This document shows, in pieces, positions 1 to 7,733 of a stretch of DNA of 64,000 bases (the first letter of the stretch is position 1; every line of letters begins with the position of its first letter). Below the pieces are notes generated by a model. The model had not been told where the DNA came from. It worked only from the letters and a program-made list of their open reading frames with translations, and searched no databases. Position numbers and translations under genes: made by a program. Source of the stretch: Mechercharimyces sp. CAU 1602 (GTDB lineage: Bacteria > Bacillota > Bacilli > Thermoactinomycetales > JANTPT01); assembly GCF_024753565.1 (NCBI RefSeq), contig NZ_JANTPT010000003.1:124001-188000 (forward strand), given 5' to 3'.

Positions 1-200
1 CATCTGTGTTCCGTCGCATACACGGTCATACCACTCATCGCGGAAAAGTACCAGAGCGCGCAGGAGGAAAGTTGAAAGTAAGGCGGCAGATGGAACAGTT
101 GAAGCGAGAAATGGAAGAGGCGGTACGCGGTGAAGCTTTTGAAAAAGCTGCACAGATCAGGGATCAGATACGGACATTACAACAGCAACTAGATGAGTAG
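1..200 (+). CDS. mcsA: McsA, C-terminal part (5' end outside window)
   Basis: Partial gene: the reading frame is open from the left edge and ends at a stop at 198-200. The visible C-terminus carries the HGHTTHRGKVP-type segment and then a UVR-like coiled motif (QLKREMEEAVRGEAFEKAAQIRDQI). Both are typical of McsA, the zinc-binding activator of the McsB protein arginine kinase. The zinc fingers would lie upstream of the window. mcsB follows after 14 bp and clpC after that, the standard stress-operon order, so ctsR probably lies just upstream. Confidence 0.9.
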   Translation, partial: SVFRRIHGHTTHRGKVPERAGGKLKVRRQMEQLKREMEEAVRGEAFEKAAQIRDQIRTLQQQLDE

Positions 201-214
201 AAGGAGGGAGTAGT

Positions 215-1285
215 ATGTCTTTTCAACGGTTTGTCGATGAAGCAGTAAGCGAATGGATGCGTGGAAAAGGGCCAAAATCCGATATCGTGATCTCCAGTCG
301 CGTTCGAATTGCCCGTAACTTGCAAGATTATCCATTCCCTCTACTCGCAACTGGAGAACAAGCAGAAGAGGTACTCTCTCATATAGAGCAGACGATTAAG
401 GAAGCGGAAGAGGATGCTCCTTTTGATCATCCGGAAGTGATTCGCATGGAACAACTAAGCGAGTTGGAGAAGAGGGTACTGGTTGAGAAACACCTTATCA
501 GTCCTCACCTTGCGGAGGAGTCCTCACATGGTGGCGTTGTGTTGAGCGGGGATGAGTCGGTAAGCATGATGGTGAATGAAGAAGATCACTTACGTATTCA
601 GTGCTTATTCCCAGGTTTTCAATTGGATCAAGCGTGGGAAATAGCTGATCGAATTGATAACTGGTTCGAAAAACGGGTTACGTACGCTTTTCATGAGAAG
701 AGTGGATATTTGACGAGTTGTCCGACGAATGTGGGCACAGGTGTCCGTATTTCGGTGATGCTGCACTTACCAGCTCTAGCGTTAACGCAACAACTTCCTC
801 GGTTATTGCAAGCAGCAAATCAGGTGGGGCTAGCGGTAAGGGGAATATATGGAGAGGGTAGCGAGGCGTTAGGAAATTTATATCAAGTATCTAACCAGGT
901 TACTCTAGGGCATACCGAAGCAGAGATTATCGAGAAGCTACAAGGGGTCGTCAATCAGATGATCGAGCAGGAGCAACGGGCGCGCAAACGTTTGTTAGAA
1001 GCTCGCGCAATCCAGCTAGAGGATCGTGTCTATCGTTCCTATGGTTTGTTGCAGCATGCTAGAGTGATGGATTCGAAAGAGGCGATGCAGCGCTTATCTG
1101 ATATACGCCTTGGTATCGATCTCGGTTTAATCTCTCATTTGCAGGGAACAATAATGAATGAACTGATGGTAATGACGCAGCCAGGTTTTTTGCAACAACA
1201 CGCTGGGGAAGCACTCGATCCAGAGGAACGAGATGTGCGTCGCGCGATGATTATACGTGAACGTTTATCTATTGCGCAGGCGTAG
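215..1285 (+). CDS. mcsB: Protein-arginine kinase McsB
   Basis: A 356-residue protein of the phosphagen-kinase fold, the usual McsB length. It carries the N-terminal SSRVRIARNL motif and a catalytic segment with CPTNVGTG around residue 170. In Bacilli McsB phosphorylates arginines on CtsR and on damaged proteins, marking the latter for ClpCP. The ATG at 215 is preceded by a strong ribosome site (aaggagggag, 201-210). It lies between mcsA and clpC, consistent with one heat-shock operon. Confidence 0.97.
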   Translation: MSFQRFVDEAVSEWMRGKGPKSDIVISSRVRIARNLQDYPFPLLATGEQAEEVLSHIEQTIKEAEEDAPFDHPEVIRMEQLSELEKRVLVEKHLISPHLAEESSHGGVVLSGDESVSMMVNEEDHLRIQCLFPGFQLDQAWEIADRIDNWFEKRVTYAFHEKSGYLTSCPTNVGTGVRISVMLHLPALALTQQLPRLLQAANQVGLAVRGIYGEGSEALGNLYQVSNQVTLGHTEAEIIEKLQGVVNQMIEQEQRARKRLLEARAIQLEDRVYRSYGLLQHARVMDSKEAMQRLSDIRLGIDLGLISHLQGTIMNELMVMTQPGFLQQHAGEALDPEERDVRRAMIIRERLSIAQA

Positions 1286-1343
1286 CGCGTGATCTTAAAG
1301 TGACAAAAGTAGTAGACAAATATAAATAGTGAGGTGTTACTCC

Positions 1344-3794
1344 ATGATGTTTGGTCGGTTTACCGAACGTGCACAAAAAGTATTGGCACTTGCACAAGAA
1401 GAAGCGGCGCGTCTGGGACATAGTAATATTGGCACCGAGCATATTCTATTAGGTTTAGTTCGTGAGGGAGAAGGAATTGCTGCAAAAGCGATTGTTAACT
1501 TAGGACTAGGCTTGGAGAAGATCCAGAATGAAGTGGAATCGCTCATCGGTCGAGGACAAGGTGAAACAAGTAGTATTGCGTATACTCCACGTGCGAAAAA
1601 AGTGATTGAATTGTCGATGGATGAAGCGCGTAAGTTGGGGCATACGTATGTCGGTACCGAGCATCTTCTGTTGGGATTAATACGAGAAGGTGAAGGGGTA
1701 GCTGCACGCGTATTGAACAACTTGGGTGTAAGTTTAAATAAGGCACGTCAACAAGTATTGCAGCTCTTAGGCAACAGCGAAGCGATGACAAGCAATCATC
1801 AAGCGGGGGCAAGTGCGAATACGCCAACATTGGATAGCTTGGCTCGAGATTTGACAGTTGTAGCAAAAGAGGGCAACTTGGATCCTGTAATCGGTCGCAG
1901 TAAAGAGATTGAGCGCGTGGTTCAAGTTCTCTCACGGCGGACAAAAAACAATCCGGTTCTCATCGGTGAGCCTGGGGTAGGGAAGACGGCGATCGCTGAA
2001 GGATTGGCGCAACGGATTGTGGATGGAGAGATACCTGAGACACTGCGTGGAAAGCGTGTGATGACTCTTGATATGGGTACGGTTGTAGCAGGAACCAAGT
2101 ACCGGGGTGAGTTTGAGGATCGTCTAAAAAAAGTGATGGATGAGATCCGGCAAGCTGGCAATATCATTCTCTTTATCGATGAATTGCATACGTTGATCGG
2201 AGCAGGTGGTGCAGAAGGGGCCATTGATGCCTCTAACATCTTAAAACCCGCACTGGCACGTGGAGAACTGCAGTGTGTGGGGGCAACAACATTAGATGAA
2301 TATCGTAAGCATATTGAAAAAGATGCGGCATTGGAGCGTCGCTTCCAACCGATTACGGTGGATGAACCTACACCGGATGAAGCCATTCAGATATTAGAAG
2401 GGTTACGCGATCGCTATGAGGCGCATCATCGTGTAAAGATTACCGATGAAGCGATTAAGCAAGCAGTTAAGTTATCAGATCGCTATATTACGGATCGCTT
2501 TTTACCTGATAAGGCGATCGACCTTGTCGATGAAGCGGGGTCACGGGTGCGCTTGCGCTCGTTTACCGTACCTCCAGATCTGAAAGCACTGGAACAACGC
2601 TTAGAGGGCGTGAAGAAGGAAAAAGATGCGGCGGTTCAAAGTCAAGAATTTGAGAAAGCGGCGTCCTTGCGTGATAACGAGCAGAAGTTGCGTGAAGAGC
2701 TGGAAACGACGCATAATCAGTGGAAAGAAGATCAAGGGAAGACGGATTCCGAGGTAACAGCTGAAGACATTGGTGAAGTTGTAGCCAGTTGGACTGGAAT
2801 TCCGGTCCGCAAGCTGGCAGAAGAAGAGTCGGAGCGTCTGCTCAAATTGGAGGAAGTATTGCATAATCGCGTGATCGGACAAGAGGAAGCGGTAAAAACC
2901 GTCTCCCGTGCTGTGCGCCGTGCACGTGCAGGTTTAAAAGATCCGAAGCGTCCGATAGGTTCCTTTATTTTCTTAGGTCCGACAGGTGTAGGGAAAACCG
3001 AGCTGGCTCGTGCGTTAGCTCATTCCCTCTTCGGTGATGATGATGCGATGATCCGTATCGACATGTCAGAGTACATGGAAAAGCATGCCACTAGTCGTCT
3101 AGTGGGAGCTCCTCCAGGATATGTAGGGTATGAAGAAGGTGGACAGTTAACAGAGAAAGTGCGGCGCAAACCGTATTCTGTGGTGCTGCTAGATGAAGTG
3201 GAAAAAGCGCATCCGGAAGTGTTTAATATCTTATTGCAAGTATTGGAAGATGGACGACTAACAGATGGTAAAGGGCGTATGGTGGATTTCCGCAATACGG
3301 TGATTATCATGACTTCCAACGTGGGTGCAAGCATGATTAAGAACAATAAAAAACTAGGCTTTACCACCAGTCAAAATAATGATTATGAGGATATGAAAAC
3401 ACGGGTGATGGAGGAGCTGAAGAAAAGCTTCCGTCCGGAATTCCTCAACCGTATTGACGATGTGATTGTATTCCATTCATTGAAGGAGTCTCATCTGCAG
3501 GAGATTGTTTCGCTCATGTCAGAAGAGTTGCGTAAGCGCCTGTTGGAGCAGGATATTGACTTCATATTAACCGACGAGGCGAAACGACACTTGGCTAAGG
3601 TTGGTTTTGATCCAACGTACGGAGCACGTCCGTTACGGCGAGCCATTCAGAAGAATATCGAAGACAATCTATCTGAAGAGCTTTTGCGCGGTAATATAAA
3701 ACATGGTGATACCGTACGTATCACGCTCCAGGATAAAGAGTTAGTGGTAGAGCCGGTTAGCAAAGAAGAAAAAGAGAGTCAAACAACGAAGTAA
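1344..3794 (+). CDS. clpC: ATP-dependent unfoldase ClpC
   Basis: A class I HSP100 unfoldase that feeds substrates to ClpP. Order of parts: N-terminal double Clp repeat (GTEHILLGL and GTEHLLLGL), first AAA module with GEPGVGKT, a middle domain with a UVR-like stretch ([19 protein letters not shown]), and second AAA module with GPTGVGKT. About 816 residues, as in Bacillus. I place the start at the ATG at 1344 (MMFGRF) rather than a GTG at 1329, because the GTG lies inside the ribosome site gtgaggtg. A terminator follows directly. Confidence 0.97.
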   Translation: MMFGRFTERAQKVLALAQEEAARLGHSNIGTEHILLGLVREGEGIAAKAIVNLGLGLEKIQNEVESLIGRGQGETSSIAYTPRAKKVIELSMDEARKLGHTYVGTEHLLLGLIREGEGVAARVLNNLGVSLNKARQQVLQLLGNSEAMTSNHQAGASANTPTLDSLARDLTVVAKEGNLDPVIGRSKEIERVVQVLSRRTKNNPVLIGEPGVGKTAIAEGLAQRIVDGEIPETLRGKRVMTLDMGTVVAGTKYRGEFEDRLKKVMDEIRQAGNIILFIDELHTLIGAGGAEGAIDASNILKPALARGELQCVGATTLDEYRKHIEKDAALERRFQPITVDEPTPDEAIQILEGLRDRYEAHHRVKITDEAIKQAVKLSDRYITDRFLPDKAIDLVDEAGSRVRLRSFTVPPDLKALEQRLEGVKKEKDAAVQSQEFEKAASLRDNEQKLREELETTHNQWKEDQGKTDSEVTAEDIGEVVASWTGIPVRKLAEEESERLLKLEEVLHNRVIGQEEAVKTVSRAVRRARAGLKDPKRPIGSFIFLGPTGVGKTELARALAHSLFGDDDAMIRIDMSEYMEKHATSRLVGAPPGYVGYEEGGQLTEKVRRKPYSVVLLDEVEKAHPEVFNILLQVLEDGRLTDGKGRMVDFRNTVIIMTSNVGASMIKNNKKLGFTTSQNNDYEDMKTRVMEELKKSFRPEFLNRIDDVIVFHSLKESHLQEIVSLMSEELRKRLLEQDIDFILTDEAKRHLAKVGFDPTYGARPLRRAIQKNIEDNLSEELLRGNIKHGDTVRITLQDKELVVEPVSKEEKESQTTK

Positions 3795-3801
3795 AGAGAG
3801 G

Positions 3802-3830
3802 AAAAAGCCTCCCAGATGGGGGGCTTTTTT
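3802..3830 (+). terminator. Intrinsic terminator after clpC
   Basis: An inverted repeat (AAAAGCCTCCC / GGGGGGCTTTT, loop agat) runs into a T tract 8 bp after the clpC stop. It ends the mcsA-mcsB-clpC operon, so the radA-disA genes that Bacillus places next are separated here both physically and transcriptionally. Confidence 0.85.
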
Positions 3831-3833
3831 GAC

Positions 3834-3862
3834 TTGACATACTTAATTTTTACATAGATTAT
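3834..3862 (+). promoter_or_regulatory. Candidate SigA promoter for the TPR regulator
   Basis: TTGACA (3834-3839) is followed after 17 bp by GATTAT (3857-3862). It lies immediately after the clpC terminator and about 150 bp upstream of the XRE-TPR gene. Confidence 0.5.
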
Positions 3863-4012
3863 TTATATATTAGTGGCAATGATTGCTGAAAGGGTTCCAA
3901 AATTAGTGATTTATTTATCGTAGTGAATGATTTCATCAATATATGAAAATACTCATAGATTAAAACTATATACATTTTTATAAGAGTAGCTATAATGAAA
4001 GGAGATCAACAT

Positions 4013-5311
4013 ATGGACAAGCAGGAGAGGGATCGTATAGGAAAGATTTTGCGATCCATACGTAATGAAAAAGGGGATAAGATTGATGCTTATGTAGATG
4101 AAGGGTTGTCGCGAGCAACCATTCATCGCATCGAAACAGGCGATGGTAATGTGGGTGGAAGCGCAGAAGGTTATATTGATAAAGTGAGGATATTGGCGCA
4201 AAAGATGGGAAAGACGATGGAGGATATCATGGAAAGAAAAGATACCTCTCAGTTGCTCTTTCGTATGTATGTGGTAGAACAGCTAATTGAGGGACGGCGT
4301 GTGGAGGAAGCATTTACGGCTCTACATGAGATGAAGGTGTCTCCCCAGACTGGATTAAAAGCATACTATCACTATCTCTTTGCCAAGGGGTACTATTACC
4401 TCCGTCAGTTTGATCATGCGCTACGCATCGGACAACAGGTGATCAGTGAATGTAGATCGGGATATTGTCCTGCATTTTATAATATGGAATCCTTAGTCCG
4501 CAGTATGATGGCTAAAATCCATATCGAGCATGGAAAATATCGTGAGGCTTTAGATGAGATTGAAGAGGCATTAGACTGCTTTTTACAAGATGGGGAACGG
4601 GCAAGTATTTTAGCGAGTTTAAAAGCAGATAAAGCGTATGTGTTAACACGTTTAGGAGAGTATGAGCGAGCCGACCGCATTATTGATACCCTTTTTCAAA
4701 AGATGCAGGAGATTGTGATCCCTGATGTGAAATTTGCTGTCTATGAATTAGCAGCGCGCTCTGCTTTACGCAAACAATTTTATCAACGTGCTAGTGAGAT
4801 TGGTCAAGTTGGTGTCAATCTGATTCTATACCATAAACAGAAGCGTCCTTACCTTACATTGGGGCGGGTGTTGTTAGAAACGTATATGGACACGCCTGTG
4901 GAAGATTTACAGATGGCGAAGATCTTGTGTGAAACGCTCTTAGTTTTTGTGGAGGATTTAGAGGATGGTAGTGACAAAAATCAGTTAAAAGCAGAGTTTC
5001 AATCGGTGCTAGCTCGAGTCTGGTATAAGCAGGATCAGATCGAGGAAGCAAGAGTATTATATGAAAGCTCAGTCGCTCTCCATACAGAGCAAGTAGAGGC
5101 TTGGATTGGATTAGGGGATTGTTACAGACGCCTTCTTCATCCTGATGATGCAATTGAGGCTTATCAACAGGGATTGTCACTCTCACAATCGAGATATCCT
5201 GATCGGTTAAAAGAGATTTATGTGGGATTAGCTCACTGTTATAGTGCTCAAGGCGATTCTATGCAAGAGCTCATGTGGTTACGAAAAGCAGGGGGATTAA
5301 CAGATGGTTAA
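4013..5311 (+). CDS. XRE-type HTH regulator with TPR domain
   Basis: A 432-residue protein. Residues about 6-70 resemble a lambda-repressor-like HTH (GLSRATIHRIETGDG). The rest is helical tetratricopeptide-like repeats (for example EEARVLYESSVALHTEQVEAW). This architecture is that of RRNPP-like or Rap/PlcR-like regulators, whose TPR part often senses peptides or partner proteins. The start is the ATG at 4013, six codons inside the longest ORF, because the site aaaggagat (3998-4006) is correctly spaced only for it. No pheromone-sized ORF with a ribosome site is visible directly downstream. Its target is unknown; the biosynthetic cluster 2 kb away is one candidate. Confidence 0.7.
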   Translation: MDKQERDRIGKILRSIRNEKGDKIDAYVDEGLSRATIHRIETGDGNVGGSAEGYIDKVRILAQKMGKTMEDIMERKDTSQLLFRMYVVEQLIEGRRVEEAFTALHEMKVSPQTGLKAYYHYLFAKGYYYLRQFDHALRIGQQVISECRSGYCPAFYNMESLVRSMMAKIHIEHGKYREALDEIEEALDCFLQDGERASILASLKADKAYVLTRLGEYERADRIIDTLFQKMQEIVIPDVKFAVYELAARSALRKQFYQRASEIGQVGVNLILYHKQKRPYLTLGRVLLETYMDTPVEDLQMAKILCETLLVFVEDLEDGSDKNQLKAEFQSVLARVWYKQDQIEEARVLYESSVALHTEQVEAWIGLGDCYRRLLHPDDAIEAYQQGLSLSQSRYPDRLKEIYVGLAHCYSAQGDSMQELMWLRKAGGLTDG

Positions 5312-5335
5312 ATGGTTTTAGTAGAGATAAATTAA

Positions 5336-5371
5336 AAACAGGAGCTACCAGTAAAGAAGCAGCTCCTGTTT
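5336..5371. terminator. Bidirectional terminator between convergent genes
   Basis: An 11-bp stem (AAACAGGAGCT / AGCTCCTGTTT) lies between the plus-strand TPR regulator and the minus-strand hydrolase. Read on the minus strand it is followed by TTTTTAAT, so it fits best as the hydrolase terminator. Confidence 0.7.
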
Positions 5372-5399
5372 GGAAGACATGAAGATAGTGAAATAAAAA

Positions 5400-6383
5400 T
5401 TAAGAGTGCGGGGTTGCTGTTTGCTGAGAAGATGCCGTGTTCATCATCAGATTTAACTCTTGCACTACCAGCTCCAATCCTTTGCGAGCCTGTTTGGAGC
5501 TACTGCTCATATGAACAAAGCTATGTACCATTTGGTCAAAGTTTAGGTAGCGTACAGGCACACCTGCCTGTTTCAACTTCTCTGCATAAGCAGCTCCTTC
5601 ATCGCGCAGAGGGTCTAATTGCGCAGTGATAATGAGTGCTTGTGGTAAAGAGGAAGCATCCTCTACGAGCAAAGGGGATGCGCTCACTTCTAATCCCTGC
5701 TCTTCTCTTTCTAGATAGTGCTGCCAAAACCACTGCATCTTCTCCTTTGTTAAGTTATATGCGTATCCTGCATTGTAGGAGTCGGTCTCAAAGTTGCAGT
5801 GAAGGACGGGACAGATTAAAAGTTGTCCGTGTAAGAGATATTTTCCTTCAGCGCGTAGTTTAATACTGGCTGCAGTTGCTAGGTTGCCGCCAGAACTTTC
5901 TCCTGATATGATGACTCTTTGCGGATCACCACCATAGGAAGCGATGTGATCAAATACCCATGTGGTAGCGGTGAGTGCATCTTGTAGTGGAATCGGATAT
6001 TTCGATTCCGGTGCGAGGCGATAATCAACAGAGACAACAATGGCCTGGCATGTTTTGGCGACGTAACGACAAAAGGCGTCGTCTTTGTCCAAGTCACCAA
6101 ATAACCATCCTCCCCCATGGAAATAGATTAATACGGGTAGGGAAGATGAAGAAGATGTGGATTCAGGTGTATAGATGCGGATCGGTAAAGAGTATCCATC
6201 ACTGTCGATCAAGCGATCCTCCACTCGTCCGATCTGTATTTTCTCGGCATGGAAGTAAGGTAGTCCTTTTTTATAATAATATCTGCACTGCTCAGGGGTT
6301 AACTCTGCCATAGTAGGGTGATTAAGCTTTTTCATTTCGATTCCTACAGTGTGTAAAAGTTGTCCAATCTCTTTATCAACCAT
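5400..6383 (-). CDS. Alpha/beta hydrolase, hormone-sensitive-lipase family
   Basis: A 327-residue soluble esterase-type protein. It has the HSL-family oxyanion motif HGGGW (about 89-93), a nucleophile elbow GESSGG (Ser163), an acidic residue in LDPLRDEG (Asp257) and the triad His in MVHSFVH (His287). The chosen start is the internal ATG at 6383, preceded by aagagg; the longer ORF begins at 6401. No signal peptide is visible. A Fur-box-like site lies 19 bp upstream of this start, which suggests iron-responsive expression. The substrate cannot be read from the sequence; ester hydrolysis of a siderophore or an acylated product is speculation. Confidence 0.8.
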   Translation of the reverse strand: MVDKEIGQLLHTVGIEMKKLNHPTMAELTPEQCRYYYKKGLPYFHAEKIQIGRVEDRLIDSDGYSLPIRIYTPESTSSSSSLPVLIYFHGGGWLFGDLDKDDAFCRYVAKTCQAIVVSVDYRLAPESKYPIPLQDALTATTWVFDHIASYGGDPQRVIISGESSGGNLATAASIKLRAEGKYLLHGQLLICPVLHCNFETDSYNAGYAYNLTKEKMQWFWQHYLEREEQGLEVSASPLLVEDASSLPQALIITAQLDPLRDEGAAYAEKLKQAGVPVRYLNFDQMVHSFVHMSSSSKQARKGLELVVQELNLMMNTASSQQTATPHS

Positions 6384-6401
6384 TATTATTCCTCTTTTCA
6401 T

Positions 6402-6416
6402 TGAGAATCATTATCA
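6402..6416. promoter_or_regulatory. Fur-box-like operator upstream of the hydrolase
   Basis: TGAGAATCATTATCA matches the 7-1-7 Fur consensus TGATAATNATTATCA with one mismatch. It is just upstream of the minus-strand hydrolase start. Assignment rests on sequence match alone; other Fur-family regulators (PerR, Zur) use related boxes. Confidence 0.6.
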
Positions 6417-6537
6417 ATAATAATAGCTCAATGAATGGCAAAAAGCTACCCTTAAGGTAGAAAGTTTTATCGTGTACTCATTGATAGAGTTTGTATGTCT
6501 TCTCGTAGTTATCCACTGCTTTAAAGCTTTGTTTAGC

Positions 6538-6879
6538 TTACGATGTAGGTGTAGAAGGCTTAAACATCGGGTAGAGTACATACCCTACATTGCGTTGGGA
6601 GATGATTGTTGGGTGTGGATACACTGTGATTAATTTCTTGCGCAAACGGCTGATATATACATATAACGTACTGTCACCGACGTGAGGAGAACCCCAAGCG
6701 AAGGTGATGAGCTCTTCGGCTGGAACAATCTTACCGAGATTAAGAGCGAGTAAGTAGAGGATTCGAAATTCCGTTCGGGAGAAAGTTAGTTGTGACTTAC
6801 CTTGGGTAAGAACTTCCTGATGAGTGTCGAGTACATAGCCACTACCTAATTGAATGGGATCTTTAGAATGAATCATCAT
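6538..6879 (-). CDS. Stand-alone OmpR/PhoB-type winged-helix regulator
   Basis: A 113-residue protein made almost only of a Trans_reg_C winged helix: LTFSRTEFRILYLLALNLGKIV, then the recognition-helix region DSTLYVYISRLRKKL and the wing QRNVGYVL. There is no receiver domain, so it cannot be a classical two-component response regulator. It is divergent from the biosynthetic cluster across a roughly 520-bp gap and is the obvious candidate for a cluster-specific regulator. ATG codons at 6877-6879 and 6874-6876 are both possible; the upstream minus-strand sequence contains aaaaggag. Confidence 0.7.
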   Translation of the reverse strand: MMIHSKDPIQLGSGYVLDTHQEVLTQGKSQLTFSRTEFRILYLLALNLGKIVPAEELITFAWGSPHVGDSTLYVYISRLRKKLITVYPHPTIISQRNVGYVLYPMFKPSTPTS

Positions 6880-7140
6880 GGGATAGTCAACTCCTTTTCG
6901 ATGGGTGATATGTTGTTATGAAGTGACGGTGTTTTCAGAAATAAATATTGTGTAAGGAACCACACCCCTGTCTGAATAAGGATAATAAAACTTTAATAGT
7001 AAAAAAAGTAAAATGACACTTATATCAGGAGACAGACGTACTCCCTATGTAATATATTATAGCTAGGGCGTGTAAAATCCTTTTTATTTTTTAAAAAGAG
7101 AAAAATAGGTAGGAAGGGAAGAAGGAAGGGTCTATTGGGA

Positions 7141-7308
7141 ATGAAGGAATTATTGTCAGATATATATTTAATATTGGAAATAGAGCCCAGTTTGGAGCTG
7201 CGCTTGTTTTTTGTATTTACTGTTCATGTTTTATTATTATTATTGAAGTATTACAATCTGCCTCAGATAAATAGAACCATAATTTTGATATACATAAATA
7301 AAGTGTAA
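7141..7308 (+). CDS. Candidate small hydrophobic protein (55 aa)
   Basis: An ORF of 55 codons starting with ATG at 7141. A purine-rich ribosome site (gaaggaaggg, 7121-7130) lies about 10 bp upstream. The N-terminus is acidic (MKELLSDIYLILEIEPSLE). A single predicted membrane segment follows, roughly LRLFFVFTVHVLLLLLKYY, and then a short tail ending INKV. It ends about 100 bp before the repeat-peptide start on the same strand. No family is recognised. It could be a small membrane partner or immunity peptide, or a chance ORF in AT-rich DNA. Confidence 0.35.
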   Translation: MKELLSDIYLILEIEPSLELRLFFVFTVHVLLLLLKYYNLPQINRTIILIYINKV

Positions 7309-7357
7309 GTACGGCGATAGAGGAAGGAGTAGACGGAGGGGCGTATTAATTAAAAAG

Positions 7358-7383
7358 ACGGTATATTCAAAATATTATACCGT
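7358..7383. promoter_or_regulatory. Inverted repeat, candidate operator or 5'-UTR hairpin
   Basis: ACGGTATA (7358-7365) and its exact complement TATACCGT (7376-7383) flank a 10-bp AT-rich spacer. The element ends 7 bp before the ribosome site of the repeat-peptide gene. It could bind the divergent winged-helix regulator, which often recognises repeats, or act in the mRNA. No second copy was noticed nearby. Confidence 0.45.
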
Positions 7384-7406
7384 ATACAACGGAAGGAGGG
7401 ATGATG

Positions 7407-7658
7407 ATGGAAGTCAAAGCAACTCCTATCAGTGCTGAGGAATTACAAAGTTATATGGTGTCAGAAAGTAGTAAGACGGATGTACGGCACGCTGAAGAAC
7501 GTGCGATCGACTTACGCGCTATTGATCTACGTGCCATTGATCTACGTGCGATAGATTTACGTGCGATCGACTTACGTGCGATCGACTTACGTGCGATCGA
7601 CTTACGTGCGATCGACTTACGTGCCATCGACCTGAGGGCGATTGATATCCGGGCATAA
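7407..7658 (+). CDS. Putative precursor peptide with ten RAIDL/RAIDI repeats
   Basis: An 83-residue product from the third ATG of an ATG-ATG-ATG run. That ATG (7407) is 7 bp from ggaggg, whereas the first at 7401 would abut the ribosome site. The first 31 or so residues (MEVKATPISAEELQ...HAEE) are leader-like and acidic. The rest is nine copies of RAIDL, one RAIDI and a final RA. Several repeats use different synonymous codons yet encode the same residues, which suggests selection on the peptide. It is the first gene of the co-directional cluster. Two readings are possible: a ribosomal-peptide precursor with a multi-copy core, or a short pentapeptide-repeat beta-helix (IDLRA register). The context of an M16 pair and a MATE exporter favours the first. 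No Cys, Ser, Thr or Lys occurs in the repeats, so lanthionine or azoline chemistry is excluded there. Confidence 0.6.
   Translation: MEVKATPISAEELQSYMVSESSKTDVRHAEERAIDLRAIDLRAIDLRAIDLRAIDLRAIDLRAIDLRAIDLRAIDLRAIDIRA
7500..7655 (+). repeat. 15-bp tandem coding repeat (10 full units plus 6 bp)
   Basis: Units read CGT GCG ATC GAC TTA with synonymous variants (CGC GCT ATT GAT CTA, CGT GCC ATT GAT CTA, and others). Units 5-8 are identical to each other and to unit 1, suggesting recent expansion. Units 2-4 and 9 differ only silently; unit 10 has Ile for Leu. Slippage or recombination could easily change copy number. Confidence 0.95.
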
Positions 7659-7678
7659 CAAGGGTGCGGAGGGGCTGT

Positions 7679-7694
7679 GGGGAGCATGCTCCTC
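7679..7694 (+). other. Small hairpin between precursor gene and next gene
   Basis: A perfect 12-bp palindrome (GGAGCATGCTCC, 7681-7692) sits in the 75-bp gap after the repeat-peptide gene. It lacks a clean T tract. It might stabilise the precursor mRNA end or allow partial termination, an arrangement common after ribosomal-peptide precursor genes. Confidence 0.3.
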
Positions 7695-7733
7695 CTATTC
7701 CTTTAACAATTCTAATGTGAGAGGGGGAGGGAA

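Larger units (their letters stand above)
6880..7406. other. AT-rich divergent control region of the cluster
   Basis: A gap of about 520 bp between the winged-helix gene and the repeat-peptide gene. It contains a candidate 55-codon small ORF (7141-7308), a weak promoter candidate (TTGAAG 7243-7248, GATAAA 7266-7271, 17-bp spacer), a perfect 8-bp inverted repeat (7358-7383), and the ribosome site ggaaggaggg (7391-7400). The DNA is visibly more AT-rich than the cluster genes. I see no tRNA or known riboswitch. Confidence 0.6.

Noticed and set aside
7500-7655. Possible CRISPR array from regular 15-bp repeats
   Set aside because: Units are contiguous with no spacers and keep an open reading frame; variation is synonymous.
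7407-7658. Classic graspetide precursor (Thr/Ser/Lys to Asp/Glu crosslinks)
   Set aside because: Repeats have no Ser, Thr or Lys, and the cluster ATP-grasp looks like BtrJ/PGM1. It could be revived only if Arg becomes Orn and links to Asp.
7407-7658. Ordinary pentapeptide-repeat protein (quinolone-resistance type)
   Set aside because: The IDLRA register is tolerable, but ten exact repeats with Ile at the usual small-residue position, a leader-like N-terminus and processing genes make it less likely. Not excluded.
7451-7687. Antisense ORF with ARKSI repeats over the precursor gene
   Set aside because: It is a mirror of the sense repeats. The sense frame has the ribosome site, operon context and synonymous pattern.
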